Below, piece after piece: positions 1 through 11,615 of a stretch of DNA of 64,000 nt (position 1 is its first letter; every line of letters starts with the position of its first letter). The notes below the pieces were generated by a model. That model searched no databases. It saw only the letters and a list, made by a program, of their open reading frames with translations, and was not told where the DNA came from. The translations under genes were made by a program, and so were the position numbers. This DNA comes from Tetrahymena elliotti 4EA (Eukaryota > Ciliophora > Oligohymenophorea > Hymenostomatida > Tetrahymenidae): positions 463,302-527,301 of the forward strand of contig JH720347.1 in the NCBI GenBank assembly GCA_000231825.2, written 5' to 3'.

Positions 1-2794
1 AATTCCAACTGGGGTGACCAACAGAATAACATATAGAATGGTTTGAAAAAGAAGGGATTATTTCCTACTAAAAAACTCAATAGTCATTAACTTGAATAAG
101 TTCTTATTGAGCTTCGTTAGGTTTTGCAGATGAAAAAGATGCAAAATAGAGAATTTTTTAATATATTAGATACAAATGGAGATGGTTTTATAACAATCAC
201 TGAGTTTAACAGTAATCTTGACAAAATAATTAGGCTATCAGCTGAAATGAAAGATGGCTTATTTGCCACTATGGATAGCTAAAAAATTGGTTTGATAGAC
301 TTTAAAAACTTTGAAAAAGTTTTAGATATGTCTATTATTGAGCTTCAATAGAAAAAAGATGAGAACAGTGTAAGAATTAAATTTTAATTATTATAAGTTT
401 TAAGTTGTATTTCTATGAAATAGGAGCCTGCCTAAGATAAGGAAAACTCTGAAAACGATTGGAATTGGACAAAATAAACTATTGATTAAATGAAAGAATG
501 GTTCAGAACAGAAAAGTTAACTTTAGAAGATGCTTTCAGAGTATTTGATAAAGATTTTGATGGAGTTATTAGCAAAAATGATCTTCGTTCTTTCCTTTAA
601 GATGTTCTTAAATGCCCTAAAGAAGAACTTTCAAATGCAAGATTAAACAGAGTGTTTAAATTGATGGACGAACATAAAAGAGGTTAAGTGCAAATGTCAG
701 ATTTGAAAAAGATTATCAGTGGCAATTATCTATAAAAATATAATTACAATATTTCATAAGGCTATAAGACATAGACAGTGTGGGGAGGAGCAACATAAAA
801 AACGAAATCAAGTTTATCTGGTTTCTAAGATGAAAGAGAAGAAAATGAATAATGGATAGACCATGCTAAAAAGCAAATAGGATTAACTATTTCAAGAAAA
901 TTTAACTCAGTCATTGAAAGCTTTGAACGTAAATAAATTGAATCCAAATTATGTTAAAAATTATTATTTTAAAAATAGTAATTTCACAACATCAAAAAAG
1001 AATGATCTTTAAACAATTCAGCGCATGGGTTGATTAAAGCAGAGCTTTAGTTGGATTTGATCTAACTGAAAACTAAACTTAAAAAGTAAAAAAATAATTA
1101 TTTATTTCACTTTTTTTTAAATTAATAAAAATAAATTAAAAGGTTTTTTCTAGCTTGGACCCACACAAAAAAGGATATTTAACATAAAATGATTGGATTA
1201 ACTAATTTAGTAAATTTATCATTCAGAGATTATGTTATTTTAAGGATTTTTTATAAAGAAAACTATAGCTGGAAGGATTAGATGTAAGTAGAGATTAGGG
1301 AAGCATTACAATAAAATTTTGATAGTAAAAGCAGTGCTTTTAATTTTTTCTTAAAAGACAAAAGTGATAAAGTAATAACATTTGGTTCATTTGAGTAGGG
1401 AATAAGATCTTTATTTGACCATAGATTTTCTTCGAGTGATATACATTAGCTTTGGTTTAAAATATCTGATAAAAAAGATCATATTATTGATCGTAATAGA
1501 TTTTATAATTATCTATTTGATCCTGAATTCCCAGAAAAGAGTTTAGGAAATACATTTGATGGATAAGGTGCATTCCGTCGTCCATTAACTGCTCCAGCAG
1601 GAGGAGGTACTAATAAATTAAGAAAAACAAAGGGAGAAAAAAAGCAAGAAGAAGAAAAAGCTTAATCAGAAATAGATGAAGAAGCCAGATTAGTCATTGA
1701 AAAAGTAAAGCAATTAATGAGAGCTAGTAATAAATCTATTGAAGATTTATGTTCTAAAGTTGATGTAGAAGATAGAGGAATATTATCAATTATAGAATTC
1801 AAAAATATTTTCAGAAATATGAATTTGAATTTAACAGCTAAAGAAATAGACAGAATTGTTAGCTACTGTGATGAATCAAATAATGGATAAATAGATTGGA
1901 AGAGCTTCTTGGAGAAATTTAAAATAAAGTAATCTAATTTATTGATCAATCATATAATTTGGTTTTTTTATTAAATAAATTTTTTTGCTCTAAATAATAG
2001 AGAAAGTGTATCAAGAATAATAGATAGATCTAAGTAAAGGTTATAAAGGTTAAATGAAGACATACATTACTACATGATATCTCCAATTGATGCATTTAGA
2101 ATAGTAAGAAATATTATTAAAATTATCAATATCTTCTTAAGAAAATTATTTTTAAAATTTATTTAATTTAATTTTTTATTTAAAAAAGTTTAATGAAGAA
2201 AGAAATGGAAAATTAACTTTTAATTAATTTACAGAGCTAGTAAAAAAGCTTTGCTAAATGTCTAAGTAGGATCTTCCTTCATTTGCAATTATCAAGGATC
2301 TATTTTAAATTATTGATACAAGGAAAGACGGAATCATAGATTAGCAAGAATGGGTTCAGACATTTGCCAAATTCAAAGCTCCTGATTCTTCTCTTTAAGG
2401 GAAACCTCTAATTTTATCTCAATCTTATACTTAATTTGAAGAACCTAAACTATTAAAGCCTCTTTATTTAAGTTAACAAAAAGCAATTAATTCAGATACC
2501 TTGGATACAGAAATTAAAGAATATGATTAGTTGATTACCATAATAGGTAAAAACAGAAAGTTCTTATTGGATTAATTCAAAGCTATAAATCAAAGAGAAC
2601 CAGTTACTTATGAAAAAGCTTTATAAGTTATTCATAAAATGTTTGTAAGCTTAGGTAAAAACTTAGATCATTCATGTTATTAGAAGCTTTTAAAATTTGC
2701 TGAAAGAGATGGAGTGATTGACTATAAATTCTTATTAGATGTATACAAAGAAAGAGTTTCAAAAATAAATGTATAACCTGTTGTCAAAGTGTGA
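1..2794 (+). CDS. Multi-EF-hand calcium-binding protein, 5'-partial
   Basis: The frame is open at base 1 and ends at TGA 2792-2794. Exons read as <1-369, 424-928, 979-1085, about 1143-1928, 2001-2103 and 2189-2794. EF-hand loops are spread along the whole product: a canonical one at 163-200 (DTNGDGFITITE), DKDFDGVISKND near 550, DESNNGQIDWKS near 1870, NEERNGKLTFNQ near 2190 and DTRKDGIIDQQE near 2310, with several degenerate copies between. No kinase or other catalytic domain is visible in the 800 or so residues seen. This pattern fits a large cytosolic or cytoskeletal calcium sensor. Oddities: the 370-423 intron is 54 nt with no TGA, so it could be read through. The join around 1086-1142 does not keep phase with any GT-AG pair I found, so that stretch of the model is uncertain. 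The calcium-binding role is well supported; the specific function is unknown. Confidence 0.85.
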
Positions 2795-3003
2795 AGTGAT
2801 AATTTATTGAATATTTATGATAAAATATTAGTAAAATCAGTTAGTTAATTAGTAAATTATTTATACAATTTTTACATATAATATAAATTTAATTTCTTTA
2901 ATATTTAAAAAGAAAAAAAATTATTTAAAATATTTAATTCATCATTTATTTATTCAATTAATTAATGGTTCATTTAGCCTGTTTATAATATTGATTTATT
3001 CAA

Positions 3004-3429
3004 TCACACATCATTAGACATTTACATTAGCGTCTTTTTTATTTCATAATGATACAGAGACGATTTTGCACACTATTTAATTGGCTCATACTAAACAGAT
3101 TTGTTCATATCTTTAAGAGATTATATATATTTATTTTATTTCATGTAAACTTCAGCCCTTAGATAATAAAATGAAGCTTCTGTTTTATTCTATTCTATCA
3201 ATTCTGTTATCTCTTTTTCAGCATTTGCATATTCTCCTTTTTACATATATTTCTAAAATTGTATAAACTTTTCTTGCAATTCGGGTTATTTAACGACATC
3301 AATATCACCATCAAATCCTCCTTCATCAGATGGTTTACTATTATTTCTGAACTATTTTTCAGAGTTTTCTGAATTTTCAGATATTCTATTTTGTTTTACT
3401 TTCGTTTGGTTTGAGGTTTACTATTTCAT
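3004..3429 (-). CDS. Small TPR-like protein
   Basis: This is an intronless 141-residue frame read with TAA/TAG = Gln. The N-terminal 50 residues are polar and low-complexity (Asn, Ser, Gln, Glu). Residues of about 65-130 form two helix-turn-helix units with TPR spacing: a first helix pair around KGEYANAEKEI, then FYYLRAEVYMKQNKYIQSL ending in a Pro-containing turn (YEPIK). TPR units are protein-interaction scaffolds, so this is probably a small adaptor. It is convergent with the EF-hand gene, with about 210 nt between the two stop codons. The start codon is preceded by an A-rich stretch, as usual in this window. The partner and pathway cannot be told from sequence. Confidence 0.7.
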
Positions 3430-4648
3430 TTTTTAACCTTTCAAAAGAATATATATATTATTTTTGATTTATTTAAATTTTTATCAAAAAAATTGATATA
3501 TTTTAAATGCAAAGAATCTTGACTATTAGATTTACAGATTCTACTTAGTGATCAATATTTCTTTTGGAAAAACATACATCAAAATTAAATTAAAGACAGA
3601 ATTCATTTATTAGTCTTTCAATTTTAAAGCAGCTAAGCAGTTGCAAGTTTTTGATTTTTCTATTTTACTATTTTATTTTAAAAATGTCTTAAATTTAATC
3701 ATCTGTCAAAATAATAATATTTTTTGCAATCAAATATAAAAATAATAATTTACAAATATTTGTTTAATTACACAGTAAAAAAAAATAATTCCACTTAATC
3801 TAAAATAGAAAGAACAAGAGATATATTTTTAAATTAAATTTTCTCTCACAGTTACATTATTAAAATCATTGTTATAAATTTATATTAAATGTAAAGCTAT
3901 TCATCCTATTATAAAATAGAGGTAAGTTGATGATAATTCTATTATTATAATATTTCAGATGATTTTCACTAATTTAAAGGCACTACTTATTAGAAAAATT
4001 AGAGTATTTAGATTTTGAAGATTTTTGTCTAATTTTAATAATTTTTAAGGATAATTATTGCAAAAATTTCATAAAAATTACCTTTATTAGATATTAAGTA
4101 AACTATTAAAATATTTGGAAAATTATGTAAATGAAGTGTAAAATTTTTTGAATCAAAATAATCGAATTTAGGATGAAATATTTTATATTTTTAATTAAAT
4201 AAAAATGTTCACAATTAAATAATCTCAATAAATAACAAATAGCTTTAAGAAAAATCAATACTTTTTATATTATATAATCTTATTTGAATAAAAATAACTC
4301 CTTGATTGTAAAAAATATTTATTATTTATAAAAAGATCAAATATTTTTTTTTATTAGAAATAATAAATTGGTAAAGAATAAATATTATTTTGACCAGTTG
4401 TTATTTAATTTATTAATAAATTAATGTAAAAATCATTCTGGCCAAGATAACTCTCTGGTTGAAAGTAAAGCTCTTAAGTTATTTTCTATTTATTATCAAA
4501 GTAAGAAATTTATAAATCTTTAATATAAATTCAATAATAGTTATCATTCAATCAAAGAATTGTTTTGCGGAGATAAATAATTTAACATAATCTTAATATA
4601 GGAAAATTAGAAGCATATTTATAATTAAGCAAATACAACTAGCATAAA
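3430..4648. other. Intergenic, A+T-rich
   Basis: No frame with coding character was seen on either strand. This is the shared upstream region of two divergent genes (TPR-like on minus, coiled-coil on plus), so it should hold both promoters, but no recognisable element stands out from the A+T background. Confidence 0.5.
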
Positions 4649-5699
4649 ATGTTAGCAGTCAATGAGGAATTTAGTGAAGAGAATTCAATAATTGAATCAA
4701 CGACTATTAAAACAATCAGAAATTTAAAGAGTAGGAAGTCTTACACAAATGTGCTTAGTAGTAGAGATGATTATCCTAATTCGAATGATAATACAAACAT
4801 TCCTCCTTAAACACCAACATAAAATGGTAATTCAGCTGTTATTAATTAATACTATTAATTGAGCAATACAATCTATTTATATCTTTCAATTGATTAGCAT
4901 ATCAATCTATTTAACTTATCTCACTTTCTTTAATTCTCAATTAATAAAAGATGAAGATGGAAATTATAAAACAGATGAAACTTCTGCAAGACATAAAAAA
5001 GCTACAAGCATGCCAAATACAGTGATAAAAAACCCTATGAGGAAGACAACAAAACTCAAAATAAATAAATTAAAAAGTGATATTTAGTTATCTAGTGACT
5101 AGAATTAGTAAAACGATGGCAATTTTGATGCATATGGATCTATGACAGATAATTTGAACCCTATTTATTATGGCGAAAGTTTGTCAACAATAAACGAAAG
5201 TGGAAAAAATAGCAAATAGTTAGGAAATGGAGCCAACAGCTCTCTTTCAAAAAGTTACAATCGATAATCAAGCTAATCAAATCATGTACAAGAAGAAATA
5301 AGGGTATAAAAAGAATATGTAACAATAGACATGGATTATGCTATTTAATTTGTTCTTACAAAAAGCAAGGCTCTTAAAGATAAAATAGAGAGTGAAGGAA
5401 TTATGTAGGCATTTATAAATCAGCATATAGTAAAGAATAAGTTTTTTTTGATTAGTTATAATTCATTTTTGCAAAATCTGATAAATCACAAAGTATTGAA
5501 TGCAGATTTTAAGAATGTTAGCAAAAAAATGTTTGAAAAATTGGAAAAATTTTTCTTTGATAGGCTTCAAAAGTGCTAGGAAACTGTTAATACTTAGCAA
5601 AATTATGTAAAAAAATCAAAATCTATATATAGTGCAATAGAAAAAAGAATATAAGAGTTGAAAAAAGATTTAGCAGATAAAAATAAAATAGAACTTTGA
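4649..5699 (+). CDS. Hypothetical Ser/Asn-rich protein with C-terminal coiled coil
   Basis: Two exons, 4649-4826 and 4951-5699, joined across a 124-nt GT-AG intron give 308 residues and end at TGA. The first 60% is polar and rich in Ser, Asn, Thr and Gln, typical of disordered regions. From about residue 195 a Lys/Glu/Leu-rich helical stretch begins (IDMDYAIQFVLTKSKALKDK) and ends in a strongly charged coiled-coil-like tail with Ile/Leu at heptad spacing (IEKRIQELKKDLADK). No family was recognised. The standard-code reading starting at 4890 is wrong because it begins inside the intron. An adaptor or cytoskeleton-associated role is possible but unsupported. Confidence 0.65.
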
Positions 5700-6277
5700 A
5701 CAATATAATATTACTACAATAATAATAATTAAAAAATAATTTCATTCAATAAATTGCTTTAAATGACATTTAAAAAATTTAAAAACTAGCAAGTCAAAGC
5801 AATAACTAAGCAATTTAACCTCATTAAACAATTTTTACAAAAAACAAAAATAAACCTACCTCAAACAAAAAAGAATAAACAAACAATTAATCAATACCAA
5901 CCAACCAATAAATAAAAAAATTAATTGTCAAAACAATATTAAATATATTATCAAAATAGTTAGTTATTAAACCTATACTTATTAATTATATAAAAATACA
6001 TTATTTATGATTTTTAGTCTAAAAATATTCATATTTATACATTTCATATTCATTCATGATAATTAAATGTTTTGAATCTTTCCATTTCCATTTTACTAAA
6101 TTATCAAAAAATTATTCAGAAAGAAAGTTTAATGTAAATAATACTCTAATTCCCTAAACTTTAAAAGTTTTATGCTTAATAAAAAGATATAGGTAGGGTG
6201 AGTGATAATTAGATTGTAAGACTGAGGTTGGGTTAATAAATTTTACATTTAAATAAAAAATAACTTAAAAATTCAAT

Positions 6278-6478
6278 AAGGAGTAACATAAATTATAAAA
6301 TATTTAATAGGATCATATGGCTTTTTTAAAATAATAATTAAAAATTAATTCTTTTCTTGAAACCATAAAAATAAAACAGAAGAAAGAGTATTAGGAGTAA
6401 CAAAAATTATTACCATTTACCTTTTACTTTTTAAAAATAACAATTAGGAATTAATCTTTCTCGAAATTACAAAAATAA
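6278..6478. repeat. Degenerate tandem direct repeat, two copies
   Basis: Two adjacent units share the same order of blocks: AGGAGTAACA near the start, then TTTTTAAAATAA-like, then AATTAATCTTT-like, then ACAAAAATAAA-like. The copies lie at about 6278-6375 and 6389-6478. They differ by point changes and small indels, so this looks like an old local duplication rather than a satellite. Confidence 0.55.
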
Positions 6479-7869
6479 ATAATCCATTAAATAATTTGAA
6501 AATTTGTTATTTTTAGAAATGAGGATAATATATATTTGACAACCTTTACAAGTAATATTGTGTCGTCATGTTTTTTTATTCTAAAGCTTGAAGGTTGAAA
6601 GTTTTCTATTTTAGATTAAGATTCTATTTTAATTAAAAGATAAATTTAATAATCTAATTAATCTTATTTTTTTATTTCCTTCAGTAAAATTAGATAGAAA
6701 AGATTTCGGAGTCAGTTTCTATAAAAATAAGTAAGGTAAACCAGTGTGTTGCTTTGTTTACTAATTTATCAACTACTAATTTATTTTATAATAGACGATT
6801 TTTAACTTTATTTATTATTAATTCATTATTTTTATTTAGCTAATAGCTATAAAATGATAAAAGAATAAAAGTTTATGAAGAGAACACACAATGTTAAATT
6901 TTACCTCAATCTTATGTTAATTAGGAGTTAGAGAGATTTCACTTTTTAAATCTAAAAAGAAGTGGAGCTTTATAGTTAGTTATTAATTAAAATCCTAAAA
7001 ATTAAAAGTTAACTATATAGATAAATATCATTTAGAAAAACAAAGTCTTTATTTATTTTGATTAAGATTATTTATCTTTTATGCTCTTTTCTAATTTCAG
7101 TGTTTATATCAATCTCTGAAAATAGATAAAACCGTTCATTAAAAAAATTTATAAATATAGGTAGATCTTTAAATATGTAAATAATTTTATATAAAACATG
7201 CTGAGAGAAAGAGAAAAAGAAAATAAAATACTGAAATGAAAATTTGTTTTTGAACAGTTCAACAGCTCATTTTTGATTTCAGAAAATAAAATATTAATTA
7301 AACTAATCTCTCAAATTAATTTATAAAAAATAAAGTATTTATTGTCTATTTTATGAATTATCTAATACTTTATGATTTACTTTTCTAAAAAATGTTTCCA
7401 TCAAATTAATTAGCTATTTGAACATGCAATAATAAATATAAAGTATGTTAGTCAGTAGAAATGAGGTTTACAGCCAAGAAAATAAATAGAAATGTAAAAA
7501 AAAACCTTTCAACCAGTGAAGAAAAACTTCTTAAAATTAATTTTTAAAAGTTCATAATACAAGTGATAAAATTTATTTATTTTTAATCAATCATTCACTT
7601 ATTTTTGTTTTTTTGATGCCAAAAAAACCATTCAATATTTTATGTAAAAATCAAAAAATTAAAAGATTTGTATTAACTCTGAATAAAGGCTATTTTTTAA
7701 AGTAATAAAAATAGATTTAAGTGAATAAATAATAGAAAAATAATCAAATTAATAAAAAAACTATAGAATTATGATTTATAATTATTTTATTTAATTTTAA
7801 TAAATGTATAATTTTTGGAAAGTAAAATGTTATTCAGTATTTTTAGTGATTAAATATTCTTTAAAATAT

Positions 7870-7892
7870 TACCAAACAGAAACTGTTTGGTA
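7870..7892. repeat. Perfect 10-bp inverted repeat, 3-nt loop
   Basis: TACCAAACAG is followed by AAA and then its exact complement CTGTTTGGTA. A 10-bp perfect stem with four G/C pairs is unusual in this A+T background. It lies 460 bp upstream of the first CDPK start codon. Confidence 0.7.
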
Positions 7893-8353
7893 GAAACTTT
7901 TATGGAAAAATGAATAAATACAAAATAAATTTACAGTCGATGTGTTAAGAGTGCTTTAATTTGAATATGTAACTCGAAAAAGATAGATAAATTAAAAAAT
8001 ACTAATTTTCATTAATTTTTTATAATTTCCTAGAGTACTGATCCAAAAATAGAATAACATTAAGTTATACCTATTTACCATCCAAAAATTAAATAAAAAT
8101 TAGTCAACAAATTATTACTATAATAAATCTTTATCGTGAATCTCAAAAGTTTTTGTTAATAATAATTAAAAAGTAAATTAAATCATATTTTGATTATATA
8201 CTTATAAATTATAGATATCTATTTCTATTAATCAATCAATCAAATTATAGCAAGATTGAGTGGAGATAAGTAGAGAGAAGAGACACAACCTTAAATCTAC
8301 CTAAGAAATAGCTACATAGTGACTCAATTCAATATCAAACAACTACTCTGAAA

Positions 8354-10150
8354 ATGGGAGGATGTGTAAAATCAAGGAATTAAATAGCAGACGATGTTCT
8401 TCTCTCTAAGCATGAAAGATTAAGACTTGAAAACTTTACTTCAAAAACTAACATTAGAGATGTTTACACCTTTTCTAGCGTTTTAGGTAAAGGAGGATTC
8501 GGTACAGTGAAGTTGGCTGCTCTGAAAAACGGTGTGTCTGACAAAAAAGTGGCAGTGAAAATTATAGAAAAAAATCGTTTGAAGAATAAATAATATATTC
8601 TTTTGAGAGAGTTAGAAATTTTAAAATCATTAGATCATCCAAATATAATCAAATTTTATGAAGTTTATTAAGATGAAATGTTTTTTTACATATGTATGGA
8701 ATACTGTGCCGGTGGAGAGCTTTTAGATAGAATAACAAAAGCACGTAATTTTAGAGAATAAGATGCTGCCTTGATCATGGATAAAGTATTTTCAGCAATT
8801 AATCATATGCATACTCAAGGGATAGTGCATCGTGATATCAAACCTGAAAATATTTTGTTTGTTAGCAAAAGTCCAGATTCCGAAATTAAAATTATTGACT
8901 TTGGCTTATCTGTCAAATGTGACGGAATGAAAGATTTGAGCACAATGGTGGGAACTCCTTTGTATGTCTCTCCAAACGTGCTGAGAGGTCGCTATGATAG
9001 CTCTAGTGATAATTGGAGCGCAGGAGTTATTTTATATGTTCTTCTTGTAGGCTATCCACCCTTCTATGGAAAGAGTAGAGGAGAAGTTTTTCGTAAGATA
9101 GAAAAAGGAGTATACAACATGGAAGGTAATATTTTGTTTAGTTAAATATAGCAAAATATATTGTAAGTTTTGATGGTTCATTTAAATAATTTTCTGATCT
9201 TTTAAAAACTGGAGTTTATGAGAAAGAGATAAACGAATTTCTTTTCGTTAAGAAAAATAAAAACCTTTATTAGAAACAAATAAAAAAAGAAAGCAATCAA
9301 TCAATCAATTAAGCAAAAAAAAAACAAACAAATAATCAAACAATTTTTATCTTTAATCTATAAATTTTAATCTTAGAAAAATTATTGGCATAAAATATAA
9401 CTCTTTTAATTAATAAAAGGAAAAGAATGGGATACTGTTTCTCCTGAAGCAAAAGATTTAGTAAAGAAATTATTAATTGTTGATAGTAATAAGAGAATGA
9501 CTGCAGCCTAAGCTTTAAAGCATAAGTGGATAGTGAAGCACAAGAAAATTTAGGAGTGGACATAGTTTAAACATAACTCTACTATTGGAAGTATGGATGC
9601 AATAGATCCTAAAATATTGGCTATGCTTTAAAACTTTAGATAACCTACTAAATTCAAAAACGAAGTCATGAAAATTTTGATTAATTAATTGAATGAAAAG
9701 GAAATAGAATAACTTAAGTATGCTTTTAAGTAATTAGATACAGAGTAAACAGGAGAAATTGGAATAGACTAGCTAAAAGAAGTGATGGAATAGCATGGGT
9801 ATAAATAAACAAAAGAGTAATTAGAAAAAATAATTAGAAATATTAGTTCTAATTAAGATGGAAAAGATTTAGTTATAAGATATAGTGAATTCTTGGCAGC
9901 TACTTTAGACTCAGTTGTTTATTTAAAATCTGAAAAAATTTGGTCATTATTTAAATATTTTGACCCTTCCAACAGCAACTTTATAACTATCACAGATTTG
10001 AAAGAAATATTTTTAAGAAATGGTAGAAATATTCCAGAAGAAGAGCTTAAGTAAATGGTTAAGGAAGTAGACCCTAATAATGATGGCAAGATATCTCTAG
10101 AAGAATTCAAGCTATTAATGAAAGGAGAAGAAATAGATTTTAAGAGCTGA
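8354..10150 (+). CDS. CDPK: Calcium-dependent protein kinase, paralog A
   Basis: Exons 8354-9125 and 9420-10150 (294-nt intron) give 500 residues. The N-terminus MGGCVKS carries Gly2 for N-myristoylation and Cys4 for palmitoylation, so the product is probably membrane-tethered. The Ser/Thr kinase domain (about 37-298) shows the glycine loop [15 protein letters not shown] lysine, HRDIKPEN catalytic loop and DFGLS. The usual APE is SPN in YVSPNVL, so its Glu is lost. The CDPK C-terminus (about 350-497) has four EF-hands. The first loop, DTEQTGEIGIDQ, has Gln where the calcium-binding Glu should be at position 12; the second is degenerate; the fourth, [12 protein letters not shown], is canonical. 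Calcium binding should relieve autoinhibition, as known for CDPKs. Paralogs B and C lie downstream. Family assignment is secure; substrates are unknown. Confidence 0.95.
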
Positions 10151-11615
10151 CTAAATCCTAAAAAAAGAAAAGAAATAAATATTCAATTAAATAAGATATT
10201 TTTAAAAAGAGAGAGAAAAAATTTAGTTATAAATCTTATTCAAAACAAACAAATAAATAAACAAATTAACGAATTTAATATATTGAAAAACGACTATAAT
10301 AAAATTATCTTATGCAATTTAAAATTATTTTTATAGCTTACACAAATTTCATTCATTTTATTCATTTTGTACATAGAACAAACAATCATTCATTCTATAT
10401 TTTATATTCAGGAATAATTTACTATTTTTCTTAGAGTAAAAAAATACGTCACTTTCTCTCCTTACATATTTTTATAACACTTTTCATCCAGATTTTTCAA
10501 TATTATCTTACACTATTTTTACCTGATTTTGATTAAATCCAAACTAAAATTTTTTAATAAAATTGACTTCCTTTCTTTTGCAATCGAAAAGAGAATAAAT
10601 ATAATGAGTTTTAAATTTTTTACAATAAAGACTAGTGAAGTTATTTTTCTTATAAATAGAAAAAGAATGTTTAATTATATTTTATAGATTAAGTAAACAA
10701 CATTTCTTAAATACTAATTGTTTTATTTTTAAAAGAAAAACATAATTATTCTTATCTAAAATAACTTTATTCCAAATTATAAGTAAGATTCATAAACTTT
10801 ATAAAATTAAAATGAATTATATTTATTAGAAGTTTTGTTAATTTAAAGTAGAAAAGATTGTTTAATTAAAATCTGGTATTAAATCTTTCTTTTAGTGTGT
10901 CTAATTTTAGTATTTTTAACAAAAAAAATTATAATCTTTATAATTTGCAAATTATGAATATGATTTTTAAAGCAAAAAAAATTAAATTGTATTAAAATTT
11001 AAATTAAATTTGTGGAGAAGTTTTTTATTTAAAAAGGATAAACATTATTTAATTAAATCTATTTGTATTAATAATTTTATTTTTTTATTCTATTCTTTAT
11101 CTCAAAGATATTTTCACATAAAAAACTTAATGAATATTATCTAAAATGGCTTATTATAAATAAAAAGTTTCATTAAATTTTAAAGATTTAAATATCATTA
11201 GATTTATTTAGAAGTTTTTTAAATAAAATAAATAAAAATTATATTTATAAAATATAATAGATAAATTCACCATATTTTTACTAATCAAAGTATTTTTAAC
11301 TATGATATAGTTAATTTATTTATCTTTTTTTATTACTTTAACAATCAAATAAGAGATTTTTATATTTTTTTGAAAATTTTTAATTCCATTTAATTAATAA
11401 TAGTATTAAATGTCAATTAATATATAAAAGGAATATTGATACAAAGCTTTTAGTCTTATAATTTATTTAAATTAAATTACTATTTACACTTTTTGTTAAA
11501 ATGATTTGGAAAATATTTATTTATTAGCTATGAAAAGTTGAATTTGTTAGATTTTAGTAATTATTTATTGTTACATTTTGCTGGATTGTAGAAAGAAAGC
11601 TAAATTTGCTTTAAT
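10151..11615. other. Intergenic, A+T-rich
   Basis: This is the 3' flank of CDPK A facing the 3' end of the minus-strand Q/N-rich gene. It has no coding frame of convincing composition, no repeat of note and no RNA gene that I can recognise. Confidence 0.5.

Larger units (their letters stand above)
5700..8353. other. Intergenic, A+T-rich, 2.65 kb
   Basis: No coding frame was found on either strand. Two structures stand out: a degenerate direct repeat of about 90 bp at 6278-6478 and a perfect 10-bp hairpin at 7870-7892. The right end is the upstream region of the first CDPK gene. Confidence 0.55.
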
